5,461 nt of DNA, taken from contig JBPCKZ010000205.1 of the NCBI GenBank assembly GCA_051003795.1, forward strand, positions 1 through 5,461. The letters are read 5' to 3'. Source of the stretch: JALYXS01 sp051003795. GTDB lineage: Bacteria; Acidobacteriota; Terriglobia; Bryobacterales; Bryobacteraceae. Positions 5,398 through 5,461 of this stretch are shown piece after piece. The notes beneath the pieces are model-generated. The model saw only the letters and a list, made by a program, of their open reading frames with translations, made no database searches and was not told the origin of the DNA. The translations under genes and the position numbers were made by a program. How positions within the stretch are numbered: the first letter of the stretch is position 1; each line of letters starts with the position of its first letter.

Positions 5398-5461
5398 ATG
5401 GCGAAGATTCCGGAATTATTAGATGGACACGTCACGCTGGAGGTGGAGTGTCTGGATCGAC
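5398..5461 (+). CDS. Conserved protein of unknown function, N-terminal fragment (runs off the right edge)
   Basis: An open frame starts MAKIPELLDGHV and continues TLEVECLDR before the window ends, 21 codons in all. From memory, this opening matches a family of conserved hypothetical proteins in acidobacteria and other soil bacteria that begin with an IPELL..HVTLEVECLDR-like stretch. I know of no established function, and cannot confirm the match here. It has no signal peptide. The gene is divergent from the RskA-like gene, with 138 bases between the start codons, and it lacks an obvious ribosome binding site. With so little sequence, the start could also be wrong. Confidence 0.5.
   Translation, partial: MAKIPELLDGHVTLEVECLDR

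Overview
The window looks like chromosome of a GC-rich soil bacterium, most likely an acidobacterium of the Solibacter/Bryobacter type. This placement is an inference. It rests on the mix of families (a c-type haem plus ComEA-like helix-hairpin-helix protein, an RskA-domain membrane protein, a sugar isomerase / Gfo-Idh-MocA pair), on an intergenic repeat whose minus-strand reading is LPYGRGSVT (a string I remember from spurious acidobacterial translations), and on the opening of the last gene.

Layout. Positions 1-22 hold the 5' end of a tRNA-Leu on the minus strand, cut by the window edge, with a TATACT -10 box in front of it. About 240 bases with no convincing gene follow (one perfect hairpin, short direct repeats). 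On the minus strand, 282-776 encodes an exported mono-haem cytochrome-like protein with a C-terminal helix-hairpin-helix domain. It is divergent from a three-gene plus-strand block: a TIM-barrel sugar (phosphate) isomerase/epimerase-like protein (823-1869), a Gfo/Idh/MocA-family NAD(P)-dependent oxidoreductase (1998-3152) and a putative lipoprotein aldose 1-epimerase (3139-4287). The last two overlap by 14 bases and are surely co-expressed. Convergent to them, on the minus strand at 4363-5259, is a membrane-anchored coiled-coil protein ending in an RskA-like domain but lacking any visible anti-sigma domain. At the right edge a plus-strand gene begins at 5398 and runs off the window.

How the genes may work together. 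The mutarotase would act on free sugars outside the cytoplasmic membrane, while the oxidoreductase and isomerase-like protein act inside. Oxidation and isomerisation or cleavage of a sugar or sugar derivative is the simplest reading, but the substrate cannot be read from sequence. The cytochrome and the RskA-like protein have no clear link to this block.

Regulation. The clearest signal is a pair of overlapping divergent promoters between 776 and 823, whose -10 boxes share bases. A second point of interest is the 128-base gap before the oxidoreductase gene. It holds a 12-base in-frame duplication of the preceding stop codon, a terminator-like structure facing the minus strand, and a repeat whose stems could compete for the ribosome binding site. 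I see no phage, transposase, CRISPR or defence system. The least ordinary protein is the RskA-domain / coiled-coil protein.
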